Assembly: GCA_024180945.1 (NCBI GenBank)
Contig: JAKSGN010000006.1
Location: forward strand, 2,728,001 to 2,792,000
DNA length: 64,000 nucleotides
Reading direction: 5' to 3'
From: Macrophomina tecta
Taxonomy: Eukaryota > Ascomycota > Dothideomycetes > Botryosphaeriales > Botryosphaeriaceae
Below the pieces are notes generated by a model, which was not told where the DNA came from, did no database searches, and was given only the letters and a program-made list of their open reading frames with translations. Shown piece after piece: positions 45,980 through 56,933 of this stretch (its first letter is position 1; the number at the start of each line of letters is the position of its first letter). The translations under genes and the position numbers were made by a program.

Positions 45980-45998
45980 AAAAAAAAAAAAAAAAAAA
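45980..45998. repeat. Poly(A) tract, 19 nt
   Basis: A run of 19 A after an A-rich stretch. It is one member of the series of homopolymer tracts in this window. Confidence 0.9.
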
Positions 45999-46240
45999 GG
46001 CAAAACTCTCTGAATCTGCGACCGCCCGGAGGCATTCTCGCAGGGCCAGCTTAGGACCGCTTTAGGGACTATCGACCGAGATCCCAGTGTTTTGTGCTGT
46101 CTGTCTTGAACCCCGTCCGCTACTCGAAGCTGGCTTGCAACACAGCTCGAACGTGGTAGGTAGTGTCTACGGGGGTGGCACTTAAAACCGAATGCACCAA
46201 TCTAGCTTCCGCAGGCGAGACGACGGGAAGACTCACTGCC

Positions 46241-46260
46241 TTTTTTTTTTTTTTTTTTTT
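46241..46260. repeat. Poly(T) tract, 20 nt
   Basis: A run of 20 T. It could pair with the A19 tract 240 bp upstream or the A17 tract 520 bp downstream. Confidence 0.9.
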
Positions 46261-46784
46261 GGCTTTATATACCACAACCAATCCCTGCACACACCCTTGA
46301 TATCTCAGTGGCGACTCCTCAGTGCCAGTCTCGCCCAGGACGAACGACTCACAGCAACTCGTGCTCTTTGACCTTGCTGTGAGTTGGTACTCGCTCTTTC
46401 TGTGTTGTCAATATAGCAGCTTCCTTTACAACCTGCGGATCGCACGTAGTTAGTGAACTTAGCGCCCCACCACTCCTCCACCGCTTACATGTCACCGGTC
46501 ACCGTCAAAGCCCACCAAGTCAAACAAATGGCGTCAGCCTATCGAAATCACTTCTTTTCTTCAACAAAACGGTACTAATACACCAGCTAACCCGCAAATG
46601 CCCCGCCCCACCCTCCAACCGGCCACCATCGCATCCACACACCAACGCTTCTTCTCTCCCACCTAAGAGACAACCCCACTAGCGCCCTGCGTCCATGTAC
46701 CACGAGACCTCTACCAGATATGATAGAGGGCAAAATAAGAAATCGCAACGGCGAGAAGGCTTCAAAGAGAAGAACCTGATCCGC

Positions 46785-46801
46785 AAAAAAAAAAAAAAAA
46801 A
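46785..46801. repeat. Poly(A) tract, 17 nt
   Basis: A run of 17 A about 290 bp beyond the stop codon of the minus-strand kinase gene. Confidence 0.9.
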
Positions 46802-47094
46802 TCCATAATTTATGCTCGCAAAACCTCAGAACGATCCGAAAGAAAAACGCCTACAACTGTGTACTCTCCCTTTTTGAATGACCACGAGAAGACAAGAGAA
46901 GTAAAAAAGGACAGGGGATGAAGGGAAAAAGGTGGGAAAGAGCACTTTGGGCAAAAAAGACAATCAAGAACTTGAGCTACCTGATGGAAAGGATAGGTAC
47001 TGGAGAGAGAACTGGGCCAGCCGATTCTCTGTCCGCAGCGAGAAAAGAAGCAGAATCGAACTGTTTAGTCGAGTAATGGGGTCCGGTGGGCGAC

Positions 47095-49122
47095 TTAGAA
47101 GATAGTACCAAAGTCCTCCTCGACCGTTTGCAGTGGCTTGCGAGGGCTGACAGGCCTTCCGGCATCGTCCGTTGGTTTTCGGTGCCTGAAGGTGAAGCCG
47201 ACGAACAAGCTCTTGCCCATCTTCTCGTCTCTCTCCGCCAACGTCTCCAGAGCAGCCTGCTTCTCATGGACCTCCTTGTATTTGGCCATGTCGGCCTCGT
47301 TGCCGAAGTCGTCGAAATAGCCGGCGTCAGTCTCGCTATCCAGTTCAGGGACAAAAGGAGCCTTCTGCTCTCGCAACTTCTCCCAATCCACCTCGGCAAA
47401 GTACGCGTGAGAGTGGATCTCGCTGATACCACGGAAACGCGACGTCTTGGATGCAACAAGGCGAGTGATCAAGTCCCAGGTGCGCTTGCTGAGGAAGTAG
47501 CTCGGATCCTCGTACACAGGCTTCTTGAGAACGCGCTTCCAATTCTTCAAGTTCTGCCATGTCTCATCAACTGTAGCACCGGCGAATGGAGGATAACCAG
47601 CAAGAGCCTCAAACAGCATGCACCCAAGACTCCAGTAGTCGACGGTGAAATCATACTCCTCGCCCTTGAGAACTTCGGGCGCCATGTAGTCAGGACTGCC
47701 GACAATACTCTTCGCATAGTTGACGTCGCGTTCACGCAGAGAGCGGTAGCCATCACGTCTTTCGGCAGCCGTACGATCCTCGACGGGGCGACCAAAGGGT
47801 ACAGGAACGTTACCAACAGACTCAAGCTTGATACGCATCGACTCGATCTTCGCCGGTGCAAGCATACCCGCGGCAAGACCAAAGTCAGTGAGTTTCACGT
47901 GTCCAGTGCTGTCGATGAGGAAATTCTCGGGCTTCAGGTCTCGGTGGATGTAACCCAGCTGGTGCAGAGAGTCGACGCAAGAAAACATTTCCGCAATGTA
48001 GAAGCGCGCATGTCGGTTGTGCAGGACACCAGTGTTGTTGAGTAGGGTCCGGAAGTCACCACCAGGTACGTATTCCTACAAAAATTAGTAGAGGCCATGA
48101 AACCGATGAGAAATCCGCTTACCATTGCAAGGTAAATGCTCTTGTCGTCCTGAAAGGCGTAGAGAAGACGCACGAGCCATTCGCTCTTTGCGTTGGTCAG
48201 AATGTCGCGCTCGGTCAAGACGTGCCTGACTTCGTCGAGCTTAAACAAGAGCTTCTTGCTCATGACCTTCAGTGCGCAGACCTCGCGCGTGTCCTTCTTC
48301 TGAGCTAAGTAAACCTGACCGTAGCCACCTTGACCGACCTGAGTGAGGATTTGGAAATCACCATGCCTCAACCTGGTGCGCCGCTTACGGAGGTACGCGC
48401 GCTCACGCCCGAGATACTTGTGCAAAACTTCGCCGTACTCCTCTTCGGGTGTGTCAGGGGGAAGAGGGTATTCGGCCTTGAACGCGGCGAGACGGTTCTG
48501 CCGATTGTGGACATAAGATAGAAGGTCGTAATAGTAGTCAAGAAAGTCTGGAATTGTCAGCAATGAGAAGAGAGCCAGAGGCCAATTGAAACATACAAAG
48601 CTGGGTTACATTAGCCAACCTCTTGACGGACGGCTTCTGAAGCTTTTCCACATCTTCGGGAGAAAGGCCGCGCTGCACGTTTTTCCCCACAGACTCAGTG
48701 CGGGCCACGGGACGGTAGGGCTCCTGGCGAGATGCGGCGGCCTGGGTGACATAGCTGTCTTTCTGCTGTAGACCTGGCCTTCCAGGCGAAGTGTTCTCCT
48801 TGTTTCCCTTCCGCGTCGGGGTTCCTGGCGCGTCGCCGTAATCCTGGAAACCGCCCTTGGTCGGTGAGTGCGGAGCGGGACGGCCAATCTTGCTCGGTGA
48901 GCCGGCGGTGGGCTGCAGCTTCAGCGCGTTGTCAAAGACGCCCGGCAGGTCATAGGCGCCAGGCGGCGCGTGAGTTTTGCTTGGGCTGCCGGTTGGGGTC
49001 TGCTGAGGCGAAAAGAAGGCATTGGCGGCGGGGGTGGTGGGGCGGTCGTACATGTCGTTGGCGCGACGGGTGTGGAGAGGCGGAGGAAGCGGGATGTTCG
49101 AGGAGAAAGCGTGCTTGTCCAT
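47095..49122 (-). CDS. sidB: NDR-family Ser/Thr kinase of the septation/mitotic exit network (Dbf2/Sid2/SidB)
   Basis: Three exons on the minus strand (48597-49122, 48123-48547, 47095-48075; introns 49 and 47 nt) give 643 residues. The N-terminal 170 residues are Pro/Ser-rich with several SP/TP sites. The Mob1-binding region (YFLDYYYDLLSYVHNRQNRL) precedes the kinase domain: Gly loop GQGGYGQVY near 243, ALKVMSKK near 266, HRDLKPEN at 361-368, DFGLAAG at 381, an NDR-type insert, then activation loop SIVGSPDYMAPE near 441. The C-terminal hydrophobic motif is FVGFTFRHRK. The block EYVPGGDFRTLLNNTGVLHN is characteristic of Dbf2/Sid2 rather than Cbk1/Orb6. By family it works with Mob1 below a Cdc15/Sid1-type cascade at the spindle pole body and septum to trigger cytokinesis. 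An upstream in-frame ATG at 49482 exists but is preceded by no family sequence. Confidence 0.94.
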
Positions 49123-50467
49123 GGTGGGCAGTGTTTTGGCCGCCGCAGCGGTGAGCGGGGCTGAAGACGGGCGCGGGAGTGCGGGCGCAGGAAGTTGGGC
49201 GGCGGGCGGAGAGCAAGGCGCGGACGGCGCGAGCGCTGGGTGGATTGGGCGCGCAGCGTGTTTTGCGACGCGTGTTGGTGTTGGCGGGGACGGAGCGGAG
49301 CTGAGTTTGCGCAGAACCGACTGGCGGGGCTGATGTATGTATGTATGTCGAGCAGCGGGCGCAGCTGGGTGAGTTGGGCTGCCGGGAATGGAGGCGATCA
49401 ACACCCGGGCAACCACAAGCTCGGACCCGCTGCCAGCACAGCAAGCAAGCATCTCTCCCTGCCTCCAGCCGCGCTGTGCCACGGGCTCCGAAACACCACC
49501 TCGCCCTCAATGTTTGCGCAGAAATATAGCTGTGACGTGATCCTGAGCGGTCCCTGCGTCGTGCGCGCAGCTTGCGAGTCAGAGTTGAAGCTGCAGAGTC
49601 AGTGCCGGTGCCCCGCGCGATGCGCGCAATCACGGTGGGGCAATGCGCCTCTGTCTCTCACAGCTGTCAGCGATCCGGCGGCGTCCGAGCCCGCTACATC
49701 CGACAATGCCTTTGTCAATGAGCCCAGCTTTCGACAGCCTCAGCCGTCCTGCTAGCGAACTCAATACTCAACGGCCGCGGACGGAGCATCGCGCGGCTGA
49801 GCATGCTCGCTGTAGCGCCGCCCGAGACCCACTTGCCGCTGTTTAGGCAGCGTTTCCTGCTCCCGGCGATGCGCGCCTGAAATCCTCGATTCATTCCGAC
49901 GAGGAAAACAGAGCTTGCTCGTACCCTCGAGCTGACAGCTCCGGACTCTCCACTGACCTCGCGCACGTACTGTGGCTTCTGTAGTAAGAATAGTTCCAAT
50001 AACAATTAAAGGATGGGCAATTATGATAGCGCAGTGCAGCAAGTAGCTAGCATGTGGGTATTCATAGCGAAATTATACGGTCCAAACGAGGTAACTAACC
50101 TATAACTCCACTTATTAATGCCCGCTTAAGACATCAATGACATCTTCGGGAAGCGACAGAAGAACAACAGACAGAGGCGTGGTGGTTGCGGACCTCGGTT
50201 CGCCAACATTCTTGGGCCTGGCGCACCAGATGCAGTGGTCGCTAATCGATATGTGCAGTCCTTCTACTGCTGCCTAAAAACACGTGGCTTTGTGGCGATG
50301 AAGCCTGTCTGGCTCCAGAACAGGGCTTGTCATATCGCAGCGACATTTGCAGGTAAGCGTTTCCTGGTCTTATTGGATGACCTTCATTTTGCTCTACTTC
50401 CACCACCCGGGTGATCGACCAGCGCAGAGTCGGTCCTGTTCTCGGTGACTCCAAAAGTTTAAGTGAA
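49123..50467. other. Intergenic region upstream of the kinase gene
   Basis: No gene recognised in 1.35 kb. The left part is the kinase promoter/leader and includes (TATG)n near 49335-49348. The right part is AT-richer and leads into the gene remnants. Confidence 0.5.
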
Positions 50468-51489
50468 CTACAGAACACGACTTTCCAGCGTATTCGGAGC
50501 AAAAAGCTCGTGGGCCTCAAATTTCCGCTTCAAAGCCCTTGACGGTAGTGGTAAAAAAGGGACCGCGTTAAGTACTTGATTGTTCTTCTTATATCCGTCC
50601 CGCCACCAATTTCCTCCCATGACGGTACGGGTCTCCTGCACGTGCTCTTCGAGCCACCGAAGAATATATCTCAATGCGCCTCTTTCGTAAAGCGGTTCCT
50701 ATGCCGTCTCAAGAACTTGCGCAAACGCCTTTCTCAGCGTTTTTGCAACCCGGGGATCAGTCTCGTATAAATTCCGCTTCACAGCAACCACGTGCATTAT
50801 AGGAAGTATCCGCATGCGACGGTAGCACTCCGCTTCCACTTCTTTGAAGTTTGAAATAGGTAATTCACGTTCGGCGAGGAAGAAAGAGACGACGGCTTGA
50901 TTGCGCTGGAATGAAGCGCAGCTCACCCTCCGCAATCATCTGGGATACGTTCTTCTCAGCTTCAATAGCACCCAATCTGACTCCATCAGGCAGGGAATGC
51001 GGGACTTTGGCGCTTCGCGGCGTTCCGGAAGCTTTGGTGGCCCTTGTGAAAGGATTTTACGCTCGTGGTAACTATAAGAATTACGGTGAAATTGCATCAA
51101 CTCCCCTTGGTACTCCGGTTTTCAGATCCTTTTCCTAAACAAATCTCCAGGCCTCGAGATTCCGGCCCGCCTGCTGACGTAGATAGATTAATGCCGAAAG
51201 AAGCAAGAAGGGAAAAGTGGTAAAGTGGCGAAAGGTGAAATCTCATTTTCCAAGTTAATAACGAACGAAAGTGACCGTTCGGAAATATCGAATTCTTGGA
51301 ATTTCAACTGGCGGAATCTGTGGCAGCAATCTCAACAAGGTTCGCCACATAAGTACGCGGGTATGCCTACGTTTCTTGTACGCGGTAGTTCAGTAATATG
51401 AGCTCTATCCTCTCTGGTCTTACTCTCCCGTCCTCAATCGCCTTCATGCGATCATGATCCCAGCACGCAAAGGAGAGCCGTAACGCCAT
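50468..51489 (-). pseudogene. Remnant of a 4,5-dihydroxyphthalate decarboxylase-like gene
   Basis: Reading the minus strand from about 51489, fragments in different frames follow the order of a single family. They are LRLSFACWDHDRMKAIEDGR with RPERIELILLNYRVQET; then FRQLKFQEFDISERSLSFV; GVRLGAIEAEKNVSQMIAEG; RRMRILPIMHVVAVKRNLYE; MRYILRWLEEHVQETRTVMG; and FEAHELFAPNTLESRVL before a TAG at 50468-50470. Stops and shifts between the fragments leave no usable frame. By family the intact enzyme (Pht5-like; fold related to periplasmic substrate-binding proteins) decarboxylates 4,5-dihydroxyphthalate to protocatechuate; fungal homologues may act on other aromatics. Together with the two neighbouring remnants this suggests a lost catabolic cluster. 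Confidence 0.75.
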
Positions 51490-51789
51490 GTTTTGAAATC
51501 GGGCTGAGAGTCTCGCTGGGATACCCCCAAGTTTGAGAGAGATAAAAAGCCTGCAAGGCATGTAAGCTTTTACAAGCCTGTCACATCAGCTTCCTGGACC
51601 GGTCGGATGTCCCGATTGATGATCTTTCCCATGATCTAATGCACTACCCCGCTTATCCTGCACAGCCAGTCCAATCCCAGTCCACCTCCCTCGAACCATG
51701 TTACACCGGCGTTGATCACTTCTCACGACAATTACTCTGTGGGCCGCCTTGGCCAGCCCGGCGGAAGGCCCGTTGTTGTTAAGGCATCC

Positions 51790-53660
51790 GTGAACCGCTC
51801 GTTCAGCGCGCAATAGTTCACCACAAAATAAAACGCGTCGCGATTTACTATGCCGAGCGCAAGCCAGAGAGATTCGACGATATCCTTGCGAAAGAGTCCC
51901 AGTGGACAATTGAAGCGGCACAAAATGAGGCTGAGCTACAGTTTGACCAGCATGGCCTTGCCTTGATCTTGCAGCCGACGCGCTTTAGAGACGATCAATT
52001 AGTAATATCACTCTACCCAGGAAGCTACTGAGACTTAGATTGGCGCGAAACTGACCTATGTGGATGAAATCGATGGTTCTCATACAGGTATCTGTCCTGG
52101 CTTTCTTCGGCCCGTTAAACTCGTGCGTCATCAACCCTGCCCTTGTCATGCTGGCGAGGCATTTCTGTATCTCCAGCCAGGAAACATCCTACCAGGCTAC
52201 AACCTCCGTTATTGCTGCCGGGGTATTTCAAATCTTCTGGAATCCGTTGCCTAATATTTACGGTCAGCGCCCGGTATAACAAATCGCCACACTTGTTCGG
52301 ATCGTCGCATCTGTTGGCTCAGGAATCGCAACTACCTGGCCGGCGTTGATTTCCTCACGTATTATTGCCGGTGGAGCCAGATCTCCTGCTATGGCACTTG
52401 GGGCAATCAACGTTAATGACATTTTCTTTTTTTCTTTTTTTTTTTTTTTTTTTTTGGGATGAGGTGCGCACTCCAAGCCCACAGCTCAAGTATCGATAAT
52501 TTCATTCCTCCAAACAGAGGCGAGGAAAGATGGGGTTCGGAAATTCTTTCCGCGAAGTAAGTTTCACCCAGGAAGCTCCATAATCAAGTGCACTGACTGG
52601 GCCGGCTATATGGATGGCTCACACGTCGCACTTCGTATTATACGTACCTCGGCAATGAACAATCTCGCCTTAAAGTCCTACATCATAAGGCTGATACCTG
52701 ACTGAGGCGGCGGGATACCAGTGGGACTACTATCTTATTGCAGTCATCAATTCCGTGCTCTCGCTCATCAGGATATTTGCATTGCCAGAAACACTATTCT
52801 CCCGCTCTGAAACGGAACTCCGGGAACACGAGAAACGGACCTACTCTCAGACTCTGTCCTGCTTCCGCCGGAACTACCTCCGGAACCGCAACCTCCACTG
52901 GCGCGACTTTGCCCGCCACTTTGCCCGCCACTTTGAAATGGTGCAATATTCTTCCGTCACTCCAACCTGGATTCACTACATGGTGTCCTTCGCTTGCGGA
53001 ACCGTGCTTCCCGCCGCGACCATTGCAATGATTTTCACAGACTACTACCATTTCCAAACCGGAAATATTGGCCTGATGATGGGGGCTCCGTTGCTTGCAA
53101 GGTCCTTCCTGGGCGAAGTGATTCTGGTCCGTTCTCGGATGGCATCATGTACCAGTACGCCAAACGGCACAATGGCGAGCGCAAGCCTGAAGCACGTCTA
53201 ACAGCTTCGATCGCTAGCGCATTTTTTATTTTTTTTTTTTTCACACCGGCTGACATGATCGTCTACGGTGTCCGCTTGCACAACAAGACGCACTGGACTG
53301 GCCCGGGGGTTGGCAACGCCGTAGCAGGGTTTGGCTTGCAGCTTGCCACGACTGTAAATCATGCCGATTGCAGTGATTGCTAAAAGCCGCAGTCGGGCGA
53401 CATTGGCACGCTGTACAATTTCGGAAGGCAGATCTTTTCCTTTCCTGTGGGGTTCTATGCGTAAGTCAAATGTCATCACACCTCTTCGATGCTTTCTTGA
53501 TCCTACGATCCCCTTCGCCAATCGCGCTGGCGTGCAGTGAGCTTGGTTTACTTTGGCATTGATAGATCCGATGGCCTGCTCGGGCGTGGCGTTGCCCATG
53601 TGGAAGGGTGAGCCGTGGAGGCAAAAGCTCGGCAAACCGAAGTCCCACGAGGATATTTGA
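51790..53660 (+). pseudogene. Remnant of an MFS transporter gene
   Basis: The upstream frame with YYAERKPERFDDIL and LQFDQHGLALILQPTRFRDD ends at TGA 52029-52031. Transporter sequence resumes with SMVLIQVSVLAFFGPLNS and ASYQ-like TSYQATTSVIAAGVF, then stops at 52277-52279, where VTAA replaces the expected VTAY-type codon (TAT to TAA). ATTWPALISSRIIAGGARSP and AMALGAINVNDI follow, interrupted by a T21 tract. Later parts are PETLFSRSETELREHEKR, WIHYMVSFACGTVLPA, a frameshift near 53125-53140, RRHNGERKPEARL-like KRHNGERKPEARLTASIASA, a T13 tract, DMIVYGVRLHNKTHWTGPGV, KPQSGDIGTLYNFGRQIFSF and the closing WKGEPWRQKLGKPKSHEDI. This is the order of a 12-TM DHA1-type drug or metabolite transporter of fungi. 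Multiple stops and shifts show it is dead. Its substrate may have been the aromatic handled by the adjacent genes (inference). Confidence 0.78.
52435..52455. repeat. Poly(T) tract, 21 nt, inside the MFS remnant
   Basis: A run of 21 T, preceded by shorter T runs, follows the codons for NVNDIFF of the transporter, where functional relatives continue with a short loop. It appears to have expanded from a Phe-coding T-rich segment, or to be an insertion. Confidence 0.85.
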
Positions 53661-54779
53661 GATAAGTTGTGGAGCGTTCGGTCTGGACTCCGTTTTATGG
53701 GTTCCGAATCCGAGGCTCCACCCGCTTGGATAGGACTTCCCCATGTTCTTCACCCGAGGCAATCATGACAGGCCACCATCGATCTTGCCTGAAATCCACG
53801 CCGCGCCCAACCCACGAACGTGGTGCCATTGGCGAGCTTCGGCTGGAGCATGAAGATCTTCAGCCCCAAAGCAGCGACGTGCAGCCTCGACGAGGCTTCG
53901 GAGTTCTTTGGATGTGGACCCTACAGCCTTGTTATCTTATTCGCGTCGGCATGGCTTCCCATTCGCTCTTTCCTCGCCGGAGCATCTTCCAGCAGGTTAA
54001 TCATCTCATTGGAGTCATTTGCGTTGTTTTTGCTGAAGAGCTTTAAGAAGGCTTTGCCGAAATCCTCGAGTCAGTTTTCCTTTTTTTTTTTTTTTTAAGC
54101 TTCCAACACTCGACAGCCCCTAGCAAAGCGTCGACCTTCATCACACCTCGAGAACGGGACCACTCCAAAACAGTTCCAAGATATGTGCTACAACATGATT
54201 TCATACACCTGCGGGCACATTTCAAGGTCTCAGTCGACCATCTGCGCCTGCGAGACCAGGCAAAGCGACATGAAATCCTCGTTCAGGTGCTCGGATCGCT
54301 GTAAGGGCTAATGCCCAGGTGTCAGTAAGTGAAGGGCCACTCTGCCAACACTGAGAGCGCGCAGAAAAAGATCTGACTGTTATAGTATATCGCCATGATG
54401 GAGGATTCGGGGCGGCAGTCTGCATGGATAGAATGGCTCCAAAGTCGGCACAAGTGGACAGGGCTGTGCGGGTGGCATCGGAGATTTACGGGTGGCGTAC
54501 TTCAACAGCACCGACGATACAGCCCAATTGATAAGGACCCTCGGCTCCGATGAGCTTTATTAATAGTACTGAACGCACGTTGGCAACATGTCGATCTCCC
54601 TGCATACTCGTGAATGCTTTAGTACTTTGAATGTGAGCTCGTTCAGCTCATGCTGCTTCAGACATATGTGCATTCTAAGGAATTGAGTAAAGAATGTACA
54701 CAATTGCTTCAGATAAGAGGGATGATACTTGATCTAAATATTTTTTTCCCTCCAGGTGTGCCGTCATGCCATCACGCCC
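53661..54779. other. Region between MFS and ALDH remnants
   Basis: No gene assigned in 1.1 kb. On the minus strand near 53770-53900 a frame reads LHVAALGLKIFMLQPKLANG and then FVGWARRGFQARSMVACHDC, which looks like decayed coding sequence, but I cannot name a family. T16 lies at 54081-54096. Confidence 0.4.
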
Positions 54780-55760
54780 CAGCCCGTCCCAACCCGTTCT
54801 CCTCTCACCCGTCGACCGGAACTTGGACGTCTGGCAGAAAGAATGGGTTAACGCCGACCGTTCCGGACTCCAGCGCAAAGGGGACCCGCAGGACGCAGGA
54901 GATTGGCGGCGTATACAACGTCACCTTTTCGACTGTGTCAAAATCAAACTCTACCAGGAAGCAGGCCGTTAGGATGAAGAACACGTACCTAGGTGACCCG
55001 AGAGACTCTCGTTCGCGAGCTCGATGGCCGCTTCAGTCTCAAAAGTGCGAACCGCGCCTGTTAGACCGACAATCTCCTACTTGTAGACCGAAGCGCCCAG
55101 ACCCGGTTTGACAAGCAGGATGAGCTCAATGAAGTAACACTTGTCCCTCACGCGGCGGCCGCCGGCGGCAAGGTAGGCCTCCTTCCGGCCGGCCCCGACA
55201 AAGGACATGACACGTTCGTACTGGGGGCGATCGGCCAGGGGTCCAACTGGCCGGACATCTTACGAGAGAGGTTAAAAGGAGCTTCGATGAGTTTTAAAAG
55301 GATGCTTTTCTGACAAACCGCATTGAAGAAGTTGGCACATGTGCTAGTGGAAGGGCATCCATATTTTGAAGGAATCAAGTAGAGGGCCCATCAATGTAAA
55401 CCTGTCCAGAGGCTGTTACCAATCCCATGTTTCAACTGTGAGCTCACGTCGTTTCAGTGCATTGCACGTCTCTAGAGCTTCCGAACCGAACAATTACTAG
55501 TTCGTTGCGTTCTCGATGTCGACGTAGTGAAAGACAGTCGCGGGTGACTTTTCGCCAAGCTCAGGGGTGCAGCGCTTCACATCTTCTCTAAAGCCATGTC
55601 CTGGATCTTTTAATCAGTAGCAGCTGATCTCGTGATGCTAACATTCGCGATCTTCATGTGTTGCGCAAGCGATGTCCCTGCGGCACCAGCATCAGAGAGG
55701 ATCCGGATCACGCCAGGAGTGAGGCCAGCCTTTCAATGAGCTCTCCCATGGCCGCATGAG
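54780..55760 (-). pseudogene. Remnant of an aldehyde dehydrogenase gene
   Basis: Fragments on the minus strand follow ALDH order: AGLTPGVIRILSDAGAAGTS and LAQHMKIANVSI (55640-55735); KRCTPELGEKSPATVFHYVD (about 55513-55578), matching the substrate-site motif LELGGKSP; FFNAVCQKS near 55330, where the catalytic Cys would be; ERVMSFVGAGRKEAYLAAGG, then RDKCYFIELILLVKP and EIVG (55080-55225); FETEAAIELANESLSG; and GTVGVNPFFLPDVQVPVDG with ENGLGR (54780-54870). Frame changes and stops (for example TAG between SVYK and EIVG) make it non-functional. The 5' end is unclear; weak similarity may extend to about 55960. Intact relatives oxidise aldehydes to acids with NAD(P). Confidence 0.75.
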
Positions 55761-56933
55761 GTGGTTGCTAGGCGGCAGCAGGGGTAGGGGAGCGCAGAAG
55801 GGTTTGTGGCCGAGCGGATAGTCAGGGTGATGGTGTACATGGGCATATAAGAGTTCTAAAGTCGTACGACGAGATGAGAGGTCCGCCAATGGGGTTGGAC
55901 AAGGATTCGATCGAGCGGCCGGGTTTTGCTCCGAGAGGCCTGCTGGTGGTTATTAGTGAGGTCGGCGGGCTGAGCATATTGCCGCAGCTGGCCCAGGAAC
56001 GCAAAGAGGGTCTGTTCGCGGGTCGCACTGTAATTGATTTCAACGGGCTTTGAAATGGCGGTTGTGCTATTAACTCCTGAGATCATGGCCGAGTTCGAAT
56101 GTCTTTTCTCTTCTGGAACACATGGCATTGAGGTCGGGCACTCGCTCGGAGAAGGATCCTCGCAAACTTCGGTGCGGCGTTTGAGGACTTGCATTGCTTT
56201 GTGCTACTGCGATGAAACGCCATATTTGCGAAGGAGCTTGAATTGAGCATCATGACTGCTCGGAGGACCGGCCATGGATTTCATGAATCAGAGAAGAGCC
56301 TCTTGGCTTCAGACATGTATTGCCTCTGCAGTGACTATAGTGAGTTTTGAATTCTCTCCCCTTGTTCGGTTAATTTCAAATTCCTACTACCGTCCTTTCC
56401 ACTTATCGGACTTTTTCTATTTTCAGAAACCCTCACGGCACGTAGAGCCACCTTGTAGCTGAAGTGGTTATTACAAAACTAATTTGTCAGGTTCGCATTG
56501 AATTTCCACGGGGCTATTGGGACGTAAAGGTCTGACCATCCCTTGCATATGCACTCCTATCGCTGCCGTCCATTCGGCCATTGATCTCTGTTGACCTTTA
56601 CAGCCCCATAACCAATCTCACGCGTATACCGTCAAACTGAAAATACTCAAGCATTTCATTATCATACTTTACAGCATGTTATTACTACCAAGTCCCCCCA
56701 ACCATGTTTCTGTTCCCACGTTTTTCTTTTCCATTAGCTCGAGCACAAAGCAATGCATCAAAGACGATATCTACAATGAAGAGCCAACGGGACATCCATC
56801 TAGATACCACGGTGATCGGGGAGTAAATCATTCCAATAAGAAACGAAAGGGTGTGATGTAGTGTCGAAAACGTTTGACAACCATGCACCGACGTGCTCCG
56901 TACATTTGGGAGTAAAAGATTCTGGCCGATGTT
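55761..56933. other. Region between ALDH remnant and GPI-anchored protein gene
   Basis: No gene recognised. The left 200 bp may hold the decayed start of the ALDH remnant; the right 500 bp is AT-richer and is the 3' flank of the next minus-strand gene. Confidence 0.45.

Larger units (their letters stand above)
45318..47094. other. Long convergent intergenic region rich in poly(A)/poly(T)
   Basis: 1.8 kb between two facing 3' ends. No coding sequence is supported. It contains a 10-bp tandem repeat (45701-45735), A19 (45980-45998), T20 (46241-46260) and A17 (46785-46801). Confidence 0.55.

Noticed and set aside
49123..49482. N-terminal extension of the SidB kinase to an in-frame ATG at 49482
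   Set aside because: Sequence is low-complexity and contains the likely promoter/leader; the start at 49122 fits the family better.
49800..56900. RIP as the cause of gene decay in the relic cluster
   Set aside because: Lesions include frameshifts and homopolymer growth, and the region is not strongly TpA-rich; a RIP index would be needed to decide.
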